Assembly: GCA_014729775.1 (NCBI GenBank)
Contig: WJJJ01000018.1
Span: 1-32,544 of the forward strand
DNA from: Candidatus Omnitrophota bacterium
Lineage (GTDB): Bacteria; Omnitrophota; Gorgyraeia; Duberdicusellales; 4484-171
DNA length: 32,544 nucleotides
Direction: 5' to 3'
The notes beneath the pieces were generated by a model that saw only the letters and a list, made by a program, of their open reading frames with translations, was not told the origin of the DNA and searched no databases. Below are positions 7,586-15,503 of this stretch, piece after piece. A program made the translations under genes and the position numbers. Each line of letters starts with the position of its first letter. The first letter of the stretch is position 1.

Positions 7586-9307
7586 ATGAAAGTTGTCTTG
7601 ATAGGAAATCCCAATGTCGGCAAAAGCGTGGTGTTCTCCCGTCTGACCGGAACCCGGGTGATCGCTTCTAATTATCCGGGAACGACCGTCAAGCTCAGCC
7701 GCGGGCACATGAATTTTCACACCATTCAGGCTGATCTTATCGACGTGCCGGGTACCTATAGTCTGGAACCGTCCAATAAAGCGGAAGAGGTGTCGATTCA
7801 GGTCCTGGGTGACGCCGATCTCATCGTGAATGTCGTCGATGCAACCAATCTTGAACGGAATTTATATCTTACGCTTGAACTGATCCGCACCACCGACACC
7901 CCCCTGGTGGTAGTGCTGAACATGTGGGACGAAACGGGCCACCGGGGAATAGAAATCGATAAGGATAAATTACAGCAGATGCTCGGTGTGCCGGTGGTAG
8001 CTACCTGTGCGCTTACCGGTGAAGGGGTTAAGGATCTTGTGATTGAGATGAGCCGGGCGAAAGAATCTCCCGCGCGACATCCGGGGGAACCGATTTGGCT
8101 TGAAATCGGCGAGATCGTCGAGCAGGTACAGAAGTTGTACCATAAACATCATACCTTTTTGGACGTACTGCACGAGGCGAGTATCCGGCCGCCGTTTTCG
8201 TTGCTGATCGCCGCCGGGCTGGTACTTCTCTCGTTTTGGATCATTCGGTTCATCGGAGAAGGATTGATTAACTGGGTGTTTGACCCGTTTTTTACCTACG
8301 TGTACACGCCGCTGTTGATGCGGTTAAGCGCACTGCTGGGCAAAGGATCATTCCTGCATAGCGTGTTCATCGGCGACCTGCTGGAGGGAAGCGTGGATTA
8401 CGGGGTGTCGTTCGGAATTTTAAGCACTGGTCTTTATGTGCCGTTTGCGGTGGTATTGCCGTATGTGTTCAGCTTTTATCTTATTTTGGGTATCATGGAA
8501 GACTGGGGTTATCTGCCCCGGATCGCGGTGCTGGGAGACCGGATGCTGCACCGTCTCGGTCTTCACGGGTACGCGATCATTCCTATGGTGCTGGGGCTGG
8601 GTTGTAATGTGCCCGGGGCGTTATGTACCAGATTGTTTGAGGAACGGCGGGAGAAATTCATCGCGGCAACCCTGCTGTCTATCGCGGTCCCCTGCATGGC
8701 TCAGTCGGCGATGATTATTAATTTGCTGGGGCCCTACGGCGGACAGTACGTGCTGCTGGTGTTTTTTGTGATTTTCCTGCTATGGTTTACGCTGGGCCAG
8801 CTCATGAACCGGTTTACCCGCGGTACCAGTCCCGAAATCCTCATTGAGATTCCACCTTACCGTCGTCCCCATTTTAAGAGTGTTCTCAAGAAGCTGTGGC
8901 TGCGGATTGAATGGTTTTTAAAGGAGGCCGTACCGCTGGTCTTGCTGGGGATTCTGGTGATCAACATACTTTATTTCCTTAAAGTCATTGATTTTCTCGC
9001 GGTGATATTCTCTCCGGTGATCCGGCATTTATGGGGACTGCCGGAAGAAGCGATCGGTGCGTTGATCGTCGGTTTTTTACGTAAAGACGTGGCCGTGGGG
9101 ATGCTGCGGCCCATGGGGCTTTCTTTGCGGGAATTAATTGTAGGAGCGATCGTGCTGGCGATATATTTTCCCTGTGTGGGAACGTTCATGGTGCTGATGA
9201 AAGAGCTGGGACTTAAAGACATGCTGAAGTCGATCGCGATCATGCTCGCGACCGCGGTACTCGTGGGTGCCGGAATGAACGTGCTGTTGGGGCTTGCGGG
9301 AGTGTAA
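7586..9307 (+). CDS. feoB: FeoB, ferrous iron transporter with N-terminal G domain
   Basis: This inner-membrane Fe(II) transporter has a GTPase domain. G1 GNPNVGKS is at residues 7-14, G3 DVPGTYSL near 53-60, and G4 NMWD at 112-115. The membrane part carries the conserved Gate and core text GLGCNVPGA and FLRKDVAVGML. At 573 residues it is shorter than E. coli FeoB (about 770). The loss appears to lie in the cytoplasmic spacer and C-terminal region, and no FeoC-like tail is visible. No clear Shine-Dalgarno precedes ATG 7586. The pairing with feoA is standard. Confidence 0.95.
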   Translation: MKVVLIGNPNVGKSVVFSRLTGTRVIASNYPGTTVKLSRGHMNFHTIQADLIDVPGTYSLEPSNKAEEVSIQVLGDADLIVNVVDATNLERNLYLTLELIRTTDTPLVVVLNMWDETGHRGIEIDKDKLQQMLGVPVVATCALTGEGVKDLVIEMSRAKESPARHPGEPIWLEIGEIVEQVQKLYHKHHTFLDVLHEASIRPPFSLLIAAGLVLLSFWIIRFIGEGLINWVFDPFFTYVYTPLLMRLSALLGKGSFLHSVFIGDLLEGSVDYGVSFGILSTGLYVPFAVVLPYVFSFYLILGIMEDWGYLPRIAVLGDRMLHRLGLHGYAIIPMVLGLGCNVPGALCTRLFEERREKFIAATLLSIAVPCMAQSAMIINLLGPYGGQYVLLVFFVIFLLWFTLGQLMNRFTRGTSPEILIEIPPYRRPHFKSVLKKLWLRIEWFLKEAVPLVLLGILVINILYFLKVIDFLAVIFSPVIRHLWGLPEEAIGALIVGFLRKDVAVGMLRPMGLSLRELIVGAIVLAIYFPCVGTFMVLMKELGLKDMLKSIAIMLATAVLVGAGMNVLLGLAGV

Positions 9308-9325
9308 ATAAACGGGGGAGGAGCG

Positions 9326-9724
9326 GTGATCCAGGCCGATATCCGTTTTTTGCGGGATGACGTGTTTGAGGTGAAGATGAGCCCGTCGGAAGTGGAGCAG
9401 TATATCGATAAGAAAAAAGAAGGCGCGGCGCCGCAGGGGCCTAATCCTTTGGAGATGTTGCTGGCTTCTTTAGGAGGATGTATCGGTATCTACGCCAAAA
9501 CCTATTTGCGCCGGCATGCGCTTGCGTTCGGGGAGTTGCGGGTGAGGGCCTGCGGCGAGCTCACCACGGAAAGCCCGGTACGACTGGTGAATCTGAAGAT
9601 CGAGGTGCGTACCGACGCCGAGCTGGGCCCGAAAAAAAACGTGTTCATGAAGTTTCTCAAAGGCTGTCCCGTTCACAATACCGTTCTGCATACCGATCAT
9701 ATTGAGATTGTGCTGGATACGTAA
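9326..9724 (+). CDS. OsmC/Ohr-family protein
   Basis: This protein has the OsmC-type peroxiredoxin-like fold. Two cysteines sit in the expected contexts: Cys52 in LLASLGGCIG and Cys114 in KGCPVHNTV. Members with both cysteines reduce organic hydroperoxides, but this short YhfA-like branch is often uncharacterised, so the substrate is uncertain. The start is GTG 9326 behind a strong GGGGGAGGAG ribosome site. The gene is 132 codons, of typical length. It follows feoB by 18 nt; a protective role against iron-driven peroxide chemistry is an inference from that position. Confidence 0.82.
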   Translation: MIQADIRFLRDDVFEVKMSPSEVEQYIDKKKEGAAPQGPNPLEMLLASLGGCIGIYAKTYLRRHALAFGELRVRACGELTTESPVRLVNLKIEVRTDAELGPKKNVFMKFLKGCPVHNTVLHTDHIEIVLDT

Positions 9725-9867
9725 GGCTGGATTTCTGATCCTTGATATTCGATATGGGCAGGCAGGGTATCAGGAAAGCGGCATAGCGAAATACACGCTG
9801 AGAATATCTGATAATATGATGCGCGAATACGCTTCGCAGTATCCATCGTTTCCGCAATGCTTTCTTT

Positions 9868-10737
9868 ATGCAGGTACTTAAGCCCTTTGATCCCTGGAAA
9901 TCCTCTCTTTGCAGCTGTCCGCCGAAATACGGGCTCTCTCCGTACACCGGATGCAGTCACGGATGCCGATACTGTTATGCGTCTTCTTATATACCCCGAT
10001 TTTCTCAGCCCCGTCCTAAGAAGGATTTTCTCGCCCGTCTGGAAAAAGATCTTGCCCGTCTTCCGTCCGGAACCACGGTCACTATGGCGAACTCCTCCGA
10101 CCCCTATCTTCCGGCGGAACGTTCCCTGCAGTTGACCAGGCAGACTCTCCGGCGGTTCGTCTCCGCCGAGGTCCGGCTGATGATCGTTACGAAATCGGAT
10201 TTAATCCTGCGCGATTTGGACGTGCTGTCTCAGTGTCCCCAGGTGGTCGTGGCGATCAGCATAAGCACGCTCGACCCGGCGGTTGCCGCGTTGCTCGAAC
10301 CCCGTGCGCCGGCTCCCGAAGCCCGGCTGGCGGCGATGCGAACGCTTTCCGGCTCCATTCCGGTGCTTTGCCGGCTGGACCCGCTTATTTTTCCTCTTAC
10401 CACCCGGGATCTTCAAGAGACCGTTCGCGTCATCGCCGCCTGCGGCGCCCGACACATTGTGAGTTCAACCTATAAGACTCGTCCCGACAATTTTCGAAGA
10501 ATGTGCGCCGTGTTCCCCGAATATGCTGCATACTGGCAGGACCTGTATCCGCGGCGGATAAGAAAACGGAGCGGGAGTCGGTATTTAGCCGAAGACCTGA
10601 GGAGGGAATTACTGCAACAAGTGCGGGCGGCGGCACTCGCTGAAGGATTGGATTTCAGTACCTGCCGGGAAGGATTCACTGAGATGCATACTGCCGAGTG
10701 CGACGGAAGGGCTCTTTTTTCCTCCGCCGCGTCCTGA
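9868..10737 (+). CDS. SPL-like radical SAM protein (COG1533-type)
   Basis: This radical SAM enzyme is related to spore photoproduct lyase; the substrate is unknown. The [4Fe-4S] cluster motif is C29-x3-C33-x2-C36 in TGCSHGCRYCYA. The preceding segment PWKSSLCSCPPKYGLSPYTGC and the downstream MANSSDPYLPAE are typical of the family. The 289-residue length is normal and the start fits the family N-terminus. No ribosome site is visible. A -10-like GATAAT at 9810-9815 could start a leader of about 46 nt. Third codon positions are rich in C and T (tcc, ctt, cgt, ccc), unlike the G-rich neighbours, so recent transfer or inversion is possible. True spore photoproduct lyase function is unlikely without sporulation genes. 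Confidence 0.82.
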   Translation: MQVLKPFDPWKSSLCSCPPKYGLSPYTGCSHGCRYCYASSYIPRFSQPRPKKDFLARLEKDLARLPSGTTVTMANSSDPYLPAERSLQLTRQTLRRFVSAEVRLMIVTKSDLILRDLDVLSQCPQVVVAISISTLDPAVAALLEPRAPAPEARLAAMRTLSGSIPVLCRLDPLIFPLTTRDLQETVRVIAACGARHIVSSTYKTRPDNFRRMCAVFPEYAAYWQDLYPRRIRKRSGSRYLAEDLRRELLQQVRAAALAEGLDFSTCREGFTEMHTAECDGRALFSSAAS

Positions 10738-10781
10738 TTTCTCTGCGATCCTTCTGTATTTTTCAGTCCACCCCCGCCCCC

Positions 10782-10967
10782 GGTCCAACCTACGCAGTTG
10801 AACCGTGTTAACCTACGCGGTTGAACCGGGGTGTCGGTACAGCTTGCTCAATAAAATCAGCCATCTATGCGTGTTAACTTCTGAAGTTAACCAGGTTCAA
10901 CCTACGCGGTTGAACTTCGGCGGTTGAGCTTCGGTCGAATACGGCTGAATCGCGGTTGAACTTGACG
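10782..10967. repeat. Cluster of small palindromic repeats around TACGC cores
   Basis: This stretch fills most of the 303-bp gap between the radical SAM gene and the HPP gene. Unit 4 is perfect: GTTCAACC (10895-10902), core TACGC, GGTTGAAC (10908-10915). Unit 2 (10807-10826) and unit 1 (10782-10804) are imperfect versions with a TACGC core. Unit 3 is a related perfect palindrome, GTTAACTT-CTG-AAGTTAAC (10873-10891). Half-units CGGTTGAGC and GCGGTTGAAC occur at about 10921-10962. Spacing is irregular, so this is not a CRISPR array. They could be operators for a regulator of the flanking genes or a small REP-like element. Confidence 0.75.
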
Positions 10968-11000
10968 ATGGCGACGGGCATTCGCGGAGGGGATTATCCG

Positions 11001-11029
11001 TTGGTGTTGGCAGTGCATTCTGATATAAT
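11001..11029 (+). promoter_or_regulatory. Extended -10 promoter immediately upstream of the HPP gene
   Basis: A perfect extended -10, TGATATAAT, has its TATAAT at 11024-11029. A partial -35, TTGGTG (11001-11006), is spaced 17 bp from it. Transcription should begin near 11036, leaving about 5 nt before ATG 11041, so the mRNA is predicted to be effectively leaderless. Confidence 0.7.
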
Positions 11030-11040
11030 ACCTCTCAGCG

Positions 11041-11535
11041 ATGCGGTATCTAGACTCGAAATTCAAACGGTTTTGGAAACAGTACCTGTTTCAGTGCGGA
11101 TTGGCCACCGCGGCGATTGCGCTGATCCTGTTGATTTTGGAAATATTCGTCCATACGGCAATTATCGCTTCGCTGGGAGCCACCGCTTTTGTGATTTTCA
11201 CCCTTCCCCATCTGTATCCGGCGCGGCCGAAAGTATTAGTGGGCGGATATGTGTGGGGGACGCTGTCCGGGGTTCTGTGTGCCTGGGGAGCGCAACAGAT
11301 TTCAGGTTCTTTCGCTGAGTCTTACGTGCTCGTCCTGTGCGGAGCCTGCGCGGTAGGAATCTCTTCCTTTCTGATGGTCTGCGCCAACCACGAACACCCT
11401 CCGGCGGCCGGAATCGCCCTGGCGCTGGTGTTGAATGAGTGGGATATTATGACACTCGCCTTCATCTTTGCCGCAGTCGGCGTGATGCTGGTTCTGAAAG
11501 AAATTCTCAAGGTTCACCTGGTGGATTTGCGCTAG
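11041..11535 (+). CDS. HPP-family integral membrane protein
   Basis: This 164-residue protein has four hydrophobic helices and the HPP-family signatures SLGATAF (residues 41-47 region) and NHEHPPAAG, which contains the His-Pro-Pro motif that names the family. HPP proteins are inner-membrane proteins; a plant chloroplast member has been linked to nitrite transport, but bacterial roles are mostly unknown. No Shine-Dalgarno is present and the -10 box is 11 nt upstream, so translation is probably leaderless. An overlapping ORF in another frame (10956-11318) has no family resemblance and is ignored. The palindrome cluster upstream may regulate this gene. Confidence 0.82.
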   Translation: MRYLDSKFKRFWKQYLFQCGLATAAIALILLILEIFVHTAIIASLGATAFVIFTLPHLYPARPKVLVGGYVWGTLSGVLCAWGAQQISGSFAESYVLVLCGACAVGISSFLMVCANHEHPPAAGIALALVLNEWDIMTLAFIFAAVGVMLVLKEILKVHLVDLR

Positions 11536-11545
11536 CCGAACGGAA

Positions 11546-11573
11546 TTGATTTTTCGATTGATTGTGGTATAAC
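11546..11573 (+). promoter_or_regulatory. Extended -10 promoter at the head of the 16-kb gene run
   Basis: TTGATT (11546-11551) and TATAAC (11568-11573) are separated by 16 bp, with TGG directly before the -10 (extended -10). The start site should lie at about 11580, essentially at ATG 11582, so a leaderless transcript is predicted. This is the only convincing promoter seen ahead of the fourteen tightly packed genes that follow. Confidence 0.65.
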
Positions 11574-11581
11574 TAAAGGCG

Positions 11582-11935
11582 ATGTCCAGGCAGATTATTT
11601 TAATCGGGGACAGGGTATTGATCGATCCCGACCGAGGAGAAGGTGCTACCGACGCGGGGCTCTACCTGCCGCAGACCGTCAAAGAAAAGGAGAAAGTCCA
11701 AACCGGAACCGTGGTGCAGACAGGACCGGGATATCCGGTGCCGGATCCCGTCACGCTTGACCAGGAACCGTGGCTGAAAGGGGGGAAGGATAAGTATTTT
11801 CCCCTTCAGGCACGTTCCGGGGATTATTGTATTTTTTTACGGGAACACGCGGTCGAAATCCGTTACGACCGGCAGAAATATTTGGTGGTACCGCATGCGG
11901 CGATTTTGGCATTGATACGGCAGGATTCCTTATGA
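11582..11935 (+). CDS. GroES-like (Cpn10-fold) protein
   Basis: The Cpn10 fold is recognisable from LIGDRVLIDPDRGE near the N-terminus, the mobile-loop-like DAGLYLPQTVKEKEK, TGTVVQTGPG, and a C-terminal strand pattern EIRYDRQKYLVVPHAAILALI. At 117 residues it is longer than GroES (about 97) because of an insert around PDPVTLDQEPWLKGG. No groEL is adjacent. It could be an alternative co-chaperonin or a GroES-fold protein with another job. The gene has no Shine-Dalgarno and its -10 box ends 8 nt before the ATG. Its stop overlaps the shikimate kinase start (ATGA). Confidence 0.78.
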   Translation: MSRQIILIGDRVLIDPDRGEGATDAGLYLPQTVKEKEKVQTGTVVQTGPGYPVPDPVTLDQEPWLKGGKDKYFPLQARSGDYCIFLREHAVEIRYDRQKYLVVPHAAILALIRQDSL

Positions 11936-12456
11936 ACAGCAACATTTACCTCGTGGGATTTATGGCAACGGGCAAGACCAGCGGCGGTCGTATTCTCGCG
12001 CGGAAGCTCAACCGTCGATTCCTGGAAATGGATGAGGTGATCGAGGCCCGTGAGGGGATGCCGATTGTAAAAATTTTCAGCGAAAAAGGAGAACCCTATT
12101 TTCGCGCCGCGGAGACGCAGCTGCTGGAGGAAATTTCCCGCAAAAACGATCTGGTCGTCAGCTGCGGCGGAGGGGTGATGTGCCGGGAAGAGAATATCAA
12201 AATTTTGAAATCTTCCGGAATCGTCGTTGCTCTGGATTCGTCGCCGGAAAAGATCTATGCCCGGACCAAAGATGAGACGAACCGCCCGTTATTGAACGTA
12301 CCGGATCCGTTGAAGAAGATTACCGCCTTGCTGAAGGTGAGAGCGCCGTATTATGCTCAGGCGCATTTCACCGTGCAGACCGATTTACTCGATCCTCCGG
12401 GTGTTGCCGAGGAAGTGATGGCTCGATTGCCGGATTCGTTTGTGCATGGCAAATAA
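11932..12456 (+). CDS. aroK: Shikimate kinase
   Basis: This kinase phosphorylates shikimate at the 3-hydroxyl in the chorismate pathway. Walker A is GFMATGKT (residues 9-16). The substrate-binding residues are represented by MDEVIE, the FRAAET segment, and CGGGV in the middle, the standard shikimate kinase set. The lid arginine lies in NRPLL. I chose ATG 11932, which overlaps the previous stop and gives 174 residues, the usual length. The long N-terminal extension in the track ORF reads through the GroES-like gene in another frame and is not credible. Confidence 0.93.
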   Translation: MNSNIYLVGFMATGKTSGGRILARKLNRRFLEMDEVIEAREGMPIVKIFSEKGEPYFRAAETQLLEEISRKNDLVVSCGGGVMCREENIKILKSSGIVVALDSSPEKIYARTKDETNRPLLNVPDPLKKITALLKVRAPYYAQAHFTVQTDLLDPPGVAEEVMARLPDSFVHGK

Positions 12457-13552
12457 AGGAAGTATTCTGCTGAATATGATTCGGGAGATCCCGCCCCGAA
12501 AAAAAGAACATTTATGGGCGCGGTACCCGGATCTTCAACAGATTTTCACCGCTTCTGCGGCAGAGTTGGAGCGGGATGGCGGATTGAGCGCTCAGGAAGC
12601 CGAGAGTATACTCCGCGCCCGGGCCGAAAAGAAGTGGGAACGCGAAATTGAAGATGCCCGGGCACACGGGTTTCTGCTCATTGACCGAAATGATGAGGAA
12701 TACCCCCCTTTACTGCGGGAGATTTCATTCCCGCCGCTGGTGCTTTATGTCCGCGGGGAGGTGTCGGCGTTGACCCGCCGTGAGCTGTTCGCAGTGGTGG
12801 GATCCAGGCTCCCGACCCTTTATGGGACACAAATGGCCGCTTTTTTTTCCGGCAAGCTCGCGCTGACCGGGCTTGGAATCGTATCGGGGTTAGCCCGGGG
12901 TATCGACGCCTCAGCGCACCGGGCAGCGCTCACCGGAGGAGAAACCATCGCGGTGCTGGGCAGCGGTCTGTTACAGATCTATCCCCGGGAACATCGCAGG
13001 CTGGCCCAGGAAATTGCCGGGCAGGGAGCGGTCGTATCGGAATTTCCTCTGAGGGAACCTCCGCGGAAGGAAAATTTTCCCCGCCGAAACCGTATTATCA
13101 GCGGGATGTCCCGCGGAGTGTTGGTGGTGGAGGCCGCGCACCGAAGCGGCGCTTTGATTACGGCGCGTTATGCCTGTGAGCAGAACCGTGACGTATTCGC
13201 CTTGCCGGGACAGGTGACGTCTCCCTTGAGCGCGGGACCGCATGCGTTGATCCAGGATGGGGCAAAGCTGGTGCAATGTCTGGATGACATACTGCAGGAA
13301 CTTGGAATAGATCATGAGTTGTCGGCGCCGGCGGCGGCGCGTCTGACCGAAGAAGAACGGAAAGTAATCGATCTGTTAGGCACGAAGGGGCTGTCTCTGG
13401 AAGAATTGCTGCAACGTACTTCATTCGCCCGGCAGACCGCACACAGAATATTGATCGAACTGCAACTGAAAGGCCTTGTCAAAGAAGTCAGGCCCTGTTA
13501 TTTCATGAAAGGATTGGAAAAACCATATGGGCAAGTATCTGGTAATCGTTGA
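12446..13552 (+). CDS. dprA: DprA/Smf, DNA-processing protein
   Basis: DprA loads RecA onto incoming single-stranded DNA in natural transformation. The Rossmann-like core shows VVGSRLPT, SGLARGIDASAH, VLGSGLLQIYP and the long FPRRNRIISGMSRGVLVVEA block. A winged-helix domain follows at the C-terminus (about residues 295-360). The track start is TTG 12440; I prefer ATG 12446, which keeps the N-terminal helix (ILLNMIREIPPRKKEHLW) that aligns with the family. ATG 12476 is an alternative. It overlaps aroK by 11 nt. Many non-competent bacteria also keep dprA, and no com genes are visible. Confidence 0.93.
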   Translation: MANKGSILLNMIREIPPRKKEHLWARYPDLQQIFTASAAELERDGGLSAQEAESILRARAEKKWEREIEDARAHGFLLIDRNDEEYPPLLREISFPPLVLYVRGEVSALTRRELFAVVGSRLPTLYGTQMAAFFSGKLALTGLGIVSGLARGIDASAHRAALTGGETIAVLGSGLLQIYPREHRRLAQEIAGQGAVVSEFPLREPPRKENFPRRNRIISGMSRGVLVVEAAHRSGALITARYACEQNRDVFALPGQVTSPLSAGPHALIQDGAKLVQCLDDILQELGIDHELSAPAAARLTEEERKVIDLLGTKGLSLEELLQRTSFARQTAHRILIELQLKGLVKEVRPCYFMKGLEKPYGQVSGNR

Positions 13553-15503
13553 ATCTCCTACAAAGGCCCGGACTATTTTCGGCATTTTGGGGAAAGAGTA
13601 TGAGGTCGTTCCGTCAATGGGACATATTATAGACCTGCCCGCCAAACGTATTTCGGTGGATGTGGATGACGGCTTTACTCCCCATTACCGGGTGATTCCG
13701 GGCAAAAAAAAGATCCTCACCGAATTGAAAAAGAAAGCAAAAGGCAAGGACGCGGTGTATTTGGCCACCGACCCCGACCGCGAAGGGGAAGCGATCAGCT
13801 GGCATATTAAAGAAAAATTATCCGGCAAAGGAAATGCGTTTTACCGCGTGGTATTTCATGAAATTACCGAAGATGCTCTGCAGGAAGCGTTTGCACATCC
13901 CGGCCAGATAAATTTGCATAAGGTGAACGCGCAGACCGCCAGAAGAGTACTGGACCGGATCGTTGGTTATAACCTTTCGCCTTTGCTGTGGAAAAAGATC
14001 GTCCGCGGGCTGTCGGCCGGGAGAGTGCAGTCGGTCGCGCTCAAATTCATCGTCGAACGGGAAAAGGAAATCGGCAAATTCGTTCCCACGACGACTTTCG
14101 GAGTTGAAGCGCAGGCGTATGCCCGGGATCATTCTTTCCCGGTCGTGGTCGAGAAGTTTCGCGAAGAAAAAGCGGTGTTTGAGAATGAACATGACGCTCG
14201 AGAGTGTATCGAGATACTGACGAAGGAAGAGTTCCATCTTCGCGGGATTGAAAAACGCAAGCAGAAACGGCGTCCCCCGCCGCCCTTTACCACTTCTTCG
14301 CTGCAGCAGGAAGCATACAACAAGCTCAGGTTCTCTTCGCAGAAAACGATGATGGTCGCTCAGCGGTTGTACGAAGGTATTGAACTTGACGGCAAGCATA
14401 TGGGTCTGATCACCTATATGCGTACTGATTCGGTGCGGGTAGCACCGAAAGCCAAACAGGAAGTTTCAGATTTTATCGCCGGCTCTTTCGGGAAAGAATA
14501 TTTGCCGGAGAAACCTCACAAGTATAAGGAAAAAAAAGGTGCGCAGGGAGCTCATGAGGCGATCCGGCCTACCCGCGCGGCGAGGACACCGACGGAAATG
14601 CAGAATATTCTCGCGGGAGACGAGATGCGTTTGTATGAACTCATCTGGAACCGTTTTGTCGCGTCTTTTATGAAAGAGACGGTGATCGAATACGCGAAAA
14701 TGCGTATCGCCTCATCCAGTGCCGAGTGCGTCGCCGACGGAAGAAGGACCGTCTTTGACGGGTTCACCAAAGTTGCCGGCCAGAGCGAGGATTCCCTTCT
14801 TCCCCCGCTGCGGAAGGGAGACGCGGTGCGTCTCGATGAATTCACTCTGAAAGATCATACCACGAAGCCGCCGCCGCGGTTTAACGACGCTTCGCTTGTG
14901 AAGTTGCTGGAGGAAAAAGGAATCGGCCGGCCGTCCACTTATGCGCCTACCGTCTACACCCTGGTGAAACGTAATTACGTGCGTCGGGAGAAAGGAGTTT
15001 TTATTCCCACCGACCTCGGAGTGAAGGTGAGCGACCTTTTAGTCGAGCATTTTCCCGGCGTCATGGATGAGGGGTTTACCGCCGCAATGGAGGAAAAGCT
15101 GGATCAGGTCGAAGAAGGCGAGTTGGAATGGAATTCGATTCTGGAGGAATTTTATCCCGCGTTTAAGGAGAAGATAGAGGAAGCGAAGAACAACATCAAA
15201 AAGGAAGTGCAGTACGCCGGGAAAGAATGCCCGAAATGCGGAGCGCAGCTGATCATCAAATGGTCCCGAAAGGGGCGTTTCTTGAGCTGCGAAAAATATC
15301 CGCAGTGTAAATACGCCGAAAGTATTACTACCGGGGTGAAATGTCCGGACTGTAAAGAAGGGGAATTGATCGAGCGGCGTAATCGCAGAGGACAGCGTTT
15401 TTACGGATGTTCTAAATTCCCGGAGTGCCGCTTCACTTCCCGGACTCTTCCGGACGACAACGATAATCAGAATACCCAGGATACGGACGGACCGAAGCAA
15501 TGA
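13527..15503 (+). CDS. topA: DNA topoisomerase I (type IA)
   Basis: TopA relaxes negative supercoils by a transient 5'-phosphotyrosine. The TOPRIM start VIVESPTKA and acidic DPDREGEAISWH are present. The catalytic Tyr297 lies in ITYMRTDS. Two C-terminal topoisomerase zinc ribbons are visible: CPKCGAQL...SCEKYPQC and CPDCKEGEL...GCSKFPEC. At 658 residues it is somewhat shorter than E. coli TopA (865) because it has only two zinc fingers and no long tail. The start lies 26 nt inside dprA, with only a distant AAAGGA as ribosome site. It overlaps the recombinase gene by ATGA. Confidence 0.97.
   Translation: MGKYLVIVESPTKARTIFGILGKEYEVVPSMGHIIDLPAKRISVDVDDGFTPHYRVIPGKKKILTELKKKAKGKDAVYLATDPDREGEAISWHIKEKLSGKGNAFYRVVFHEITEDALQEAFAHPGQINLHKVNAQTARRVLDRIVGYNLSPLLWKKIVRGLSAGRVQSVALKFIVEREKEIGKFVPTTTFGVEAQAYARDHSFPVVVEKFREEKAVFENEHDARECIEILTKEEFHLRGIEKRKQKRRPPPPFTTSSLQQEAYNKLRFSSQKTMMVAQRLYEGIELDGKHMGLITYMRTDSVRVAPKAKQEVSDFIAGSFGKEYLPEKPHKYKEKKGAQGAHEAIRPTRAARTPTEMQNILAGDEMRLYELIWNRFVASFMKETVIEYAKMRIASSSAECVADGRRTVFDGFTKVAGQSEDSLLPPLRKGDAVRLDEFTLKDHTTKPPPRFNDASLVKLLEEKGIGRPSTYAPTVYTLVKRNYVRREKGVFIPTDLGVKVSDLLVEHFPGVMDEGFTAAMEEKLDQVEEGELEWNSILEEFYPAFKEKIEEAKNNIKKEVQYAGKECPKCGAQLIIKWSRKGRFLSCEKYPQCKYAESITTGVKCPDCKEGELIERRNRRGQRFYGCSKFPECRFTSRTLPDDNDNQNTQDTDGPKQ

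Noticed and set aside
10782-10967. Palindrome cluster as a CRISPR array
   Set aside because: Units differ, spacing is irregular and short, and no cas gene is in the window.
10956-11318. 120-codon ORF overlapping the HPP gene start
   Set aside because: It is out of frame with the clear HPP-family protein and has no recognisable motif.
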